DNA of 45,440 nucleotides. Source: an uncultured Pelagibacteraceae bacterium (GTDB lineage: Bacteria > Pseudomonadota > Alphaproteobacteria > Pelagibacterales > Pelagibacteraceae). The notes beneath the pieces were generated by a model. The model was not told the origin of the DNA, ran no database searches, and saw nothing but the letters and a program-made list of their open reading frames with translations. Where the stretch lies: NCBI GenBank assembly GCA_902515175.1, contig CABXTP010000003.1:1-45440 (forward strand), read 5' to 3'. Positions 44,199 through 45,440 of the stretch are shown here, in pieces; within the stretch, counting starts at the first letter, position 1; each line of letters starts with the position of its first letter. The translations under genes were made by a program, and so were the position numbers.

Positions 44199-44322
44199 TA
44201 TTACATACAAGAATACTTTAAGAAGCACACACAGAAACTGTTTTCATAGCCAGTAGGCTAGGCTATTTATTTATATTATAATTTTAAATCCACATAAAAT
44301 AAGATAAAAACGAAGAGGATAA

Positions 44323-44397
44323 GCCCGGGTGGTGTAATGGTTAGCACGGAAGTTTGTGGAACTTTAAGTTTGAGTTCGACTCTCAGCCCGGGTACCA
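44323..44397 (+). tRNA. tRNA-His (GTG), CCA encoded, no encoded G-1
   Basis: Acceptor GCCCGGG/CCCGGGT with discriminator A and CCA; anticodon loop TTGTGGA; preceding base is A. Confidence 0.94.
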
Positions 44398-44401
44398 AAA
44401 A

Positions 44402-45440
44402 ATGAATAAAGAAAAAAAATTAATTCCTGGATTACCTTCAGGATTTGAAGATCGTTGGGATAAAAAACTTCTTCTCAAAAAAAAGCTTTTAAAAGCTATT
44501 GAGAATAATTTTGTTAAATTTGGAGCAGAGGCTCTGGAGACCCCATCGTTTGAAATAAGTGAAAATATAGGATCTTTTTTGGCAGAAGATGATGCTAATC
44601 CTATGTCTGATGTATTCTCATTTCAGGATGGAGAAAAAAGCATTACTCTTAGGTATGATCTTTCAAGCCCGCTAGCTAGATTTGTTGCTCAAAATAATCA
44701 AGAGCTTCCATCAATCTTTAAAAGGTATGCTATTCAAAATGTTTTTAGAAACGAAAAGGCTGGTAATGGAAGATACAGAGAATTTATGCAAGCAGACTTT
44801 GATATTGTTGGAAATGTTAATCCTGCCCAAGCAAATGCTGAGCTTTGCAATTTAATATCAAGTACTTTATTAGACTGCGGGCTAAAAAAAGATCAATTTA
44901 CAATTAATGTTAGCAATAGAAAAATAGTTCAAGGATTAATTAATGATTTAAATATATCAGAAGAAAAGCAGGCAAAAGTAATTAGGGCAATTGATAAATT
45001 AGATAAACCAGGTTTTGGTTTAAAAGGTGTTGAAGATCTTCTTAAAAAGGAGAGAAAAGATATAAGTGGTGCAATCACTAAGGGTGCAGATTTAAATGAT
45101 CAACAAGCTTCTGAAATAATTAATTTTCTAAAAATAAGAGATTTAAAAGAATTAAAAAAAACATTAAAAAATCCATTGTCTCAAGAAGGTATAAATGAAT
45201 TAGAACAAGTATTTGAAGTATTGGGTTACAGTTCAAATTTAAATCAGGTTAAAACAAATTTTACAATTGTAAGGGGATTGGCTTATTATTCAGATTTTAT
45301 TGTTGAAACAAATCTAAATTTTAGAGTTACAAATAATAAAGGTAAAGAGGTCGATATAGGTAGTATTTGTTCTGGAGGAGCCTATGCGAAATTAATTTCA
45401 AGATTTAAAGGTGTGGATATTCCAGGCACTGGAATTAGTT
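44402..45440 (+). CDS. hisS: Histidyl-tRNA synthetase, 3' end outside window
   Basis: MNKEKKLIPGLPSGFEDR..., motif 2 FRNEKAGNGRYREFMQADFDIVG, HisA-like RGLAYYSDFIVE; open to window end. Confidence 0.93.
   Translation, partial: MNKEKKLIPGLPSGFEDRWDKKLLLKKKLLKAIENNFVKFGAEALETPSFEISENIGSFLAEDDANPMSDVFSFQDGEKSITLRYDLSSPLARFVAQNNQELPSIFKRYAIQNVFRNEKAGNGRYREFMQADFDIVGNVNPAQANAELCNLISSTLLDCGLKKDQFTINVSNRKIVQGLINDLNISEEKQAKVIRAIDKLDKPGFGLKGVEDLLKKERKDISGAITKGADLNDQQASEIINFLKIRDLKELKKTLKNPLSQEGINELEQVFEVLGYSSNLNQVKTNFTIVRGLAYYSDFIVETNLNFRVTNNKGKEVDIGSICSGGAYAKLISRFKGVDIPGTGIS

Noticed and set aside
44190-44258. 22-codon ORF (MNINITYKNTLRSTHRNCFHSQ) as a His attenuator peptide
   Set aside because: Only two non-adjacent His codons and it overlaps the promoter-like -10; not convincing as a leader peptide.

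Overview
This AT-rich, tightly packed window looks like a chromosome segment from a streamlined marine alphaproteobacterium of the SAR11/Pelagibacter type (inferred from composition, gene content and protein similarity recalled from memory; no search was run). It is mostly housekeeping: gltB (5' truncated), thrS-infC-rpmI-rplT-pheS-pheT-lepA, gyrB-regB, a J-protein/cobS/cobT operon, bolA, aroK-aroB, def-fmt-truA, a leftward rpmH-rnpA-yidD-yidC-argB-HAD-dapD-dapE-HDAC-SET run, dcd-murA-DUF2948-hisD-infA, csp, and the start of hisS. There are four tRNA genes: Ser-GGA, Thr-GGT, Phe-GAA and His-GTG. A small accessory block (GT61, Gfo/Idh, GT17, tRNA-Ser, SDR) lies between lepA and gyrB. No CRISPR array, IS element, prophage or defence system was seen. 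Main points for a second look: (1) tRNA-His without an encoded G-1, ending 4 nt before the start codon of a divergent hisS; (2) two tRNAs with non-canonical T-loops; (3) an apparent dapD-dapE-HDAC-SET operon linking lysine biosynthesis to a deacetylase-fold enzyme and a SET methyltransferase with a post-SET motif; (4) cobS/cobT with a J-protein but no other cobalamin gene here; (5) all five convergent CDS pairs overlapping tail to tail; (6) short ORFs absent from the ORF track and a possible small RNA before tRNA-His.
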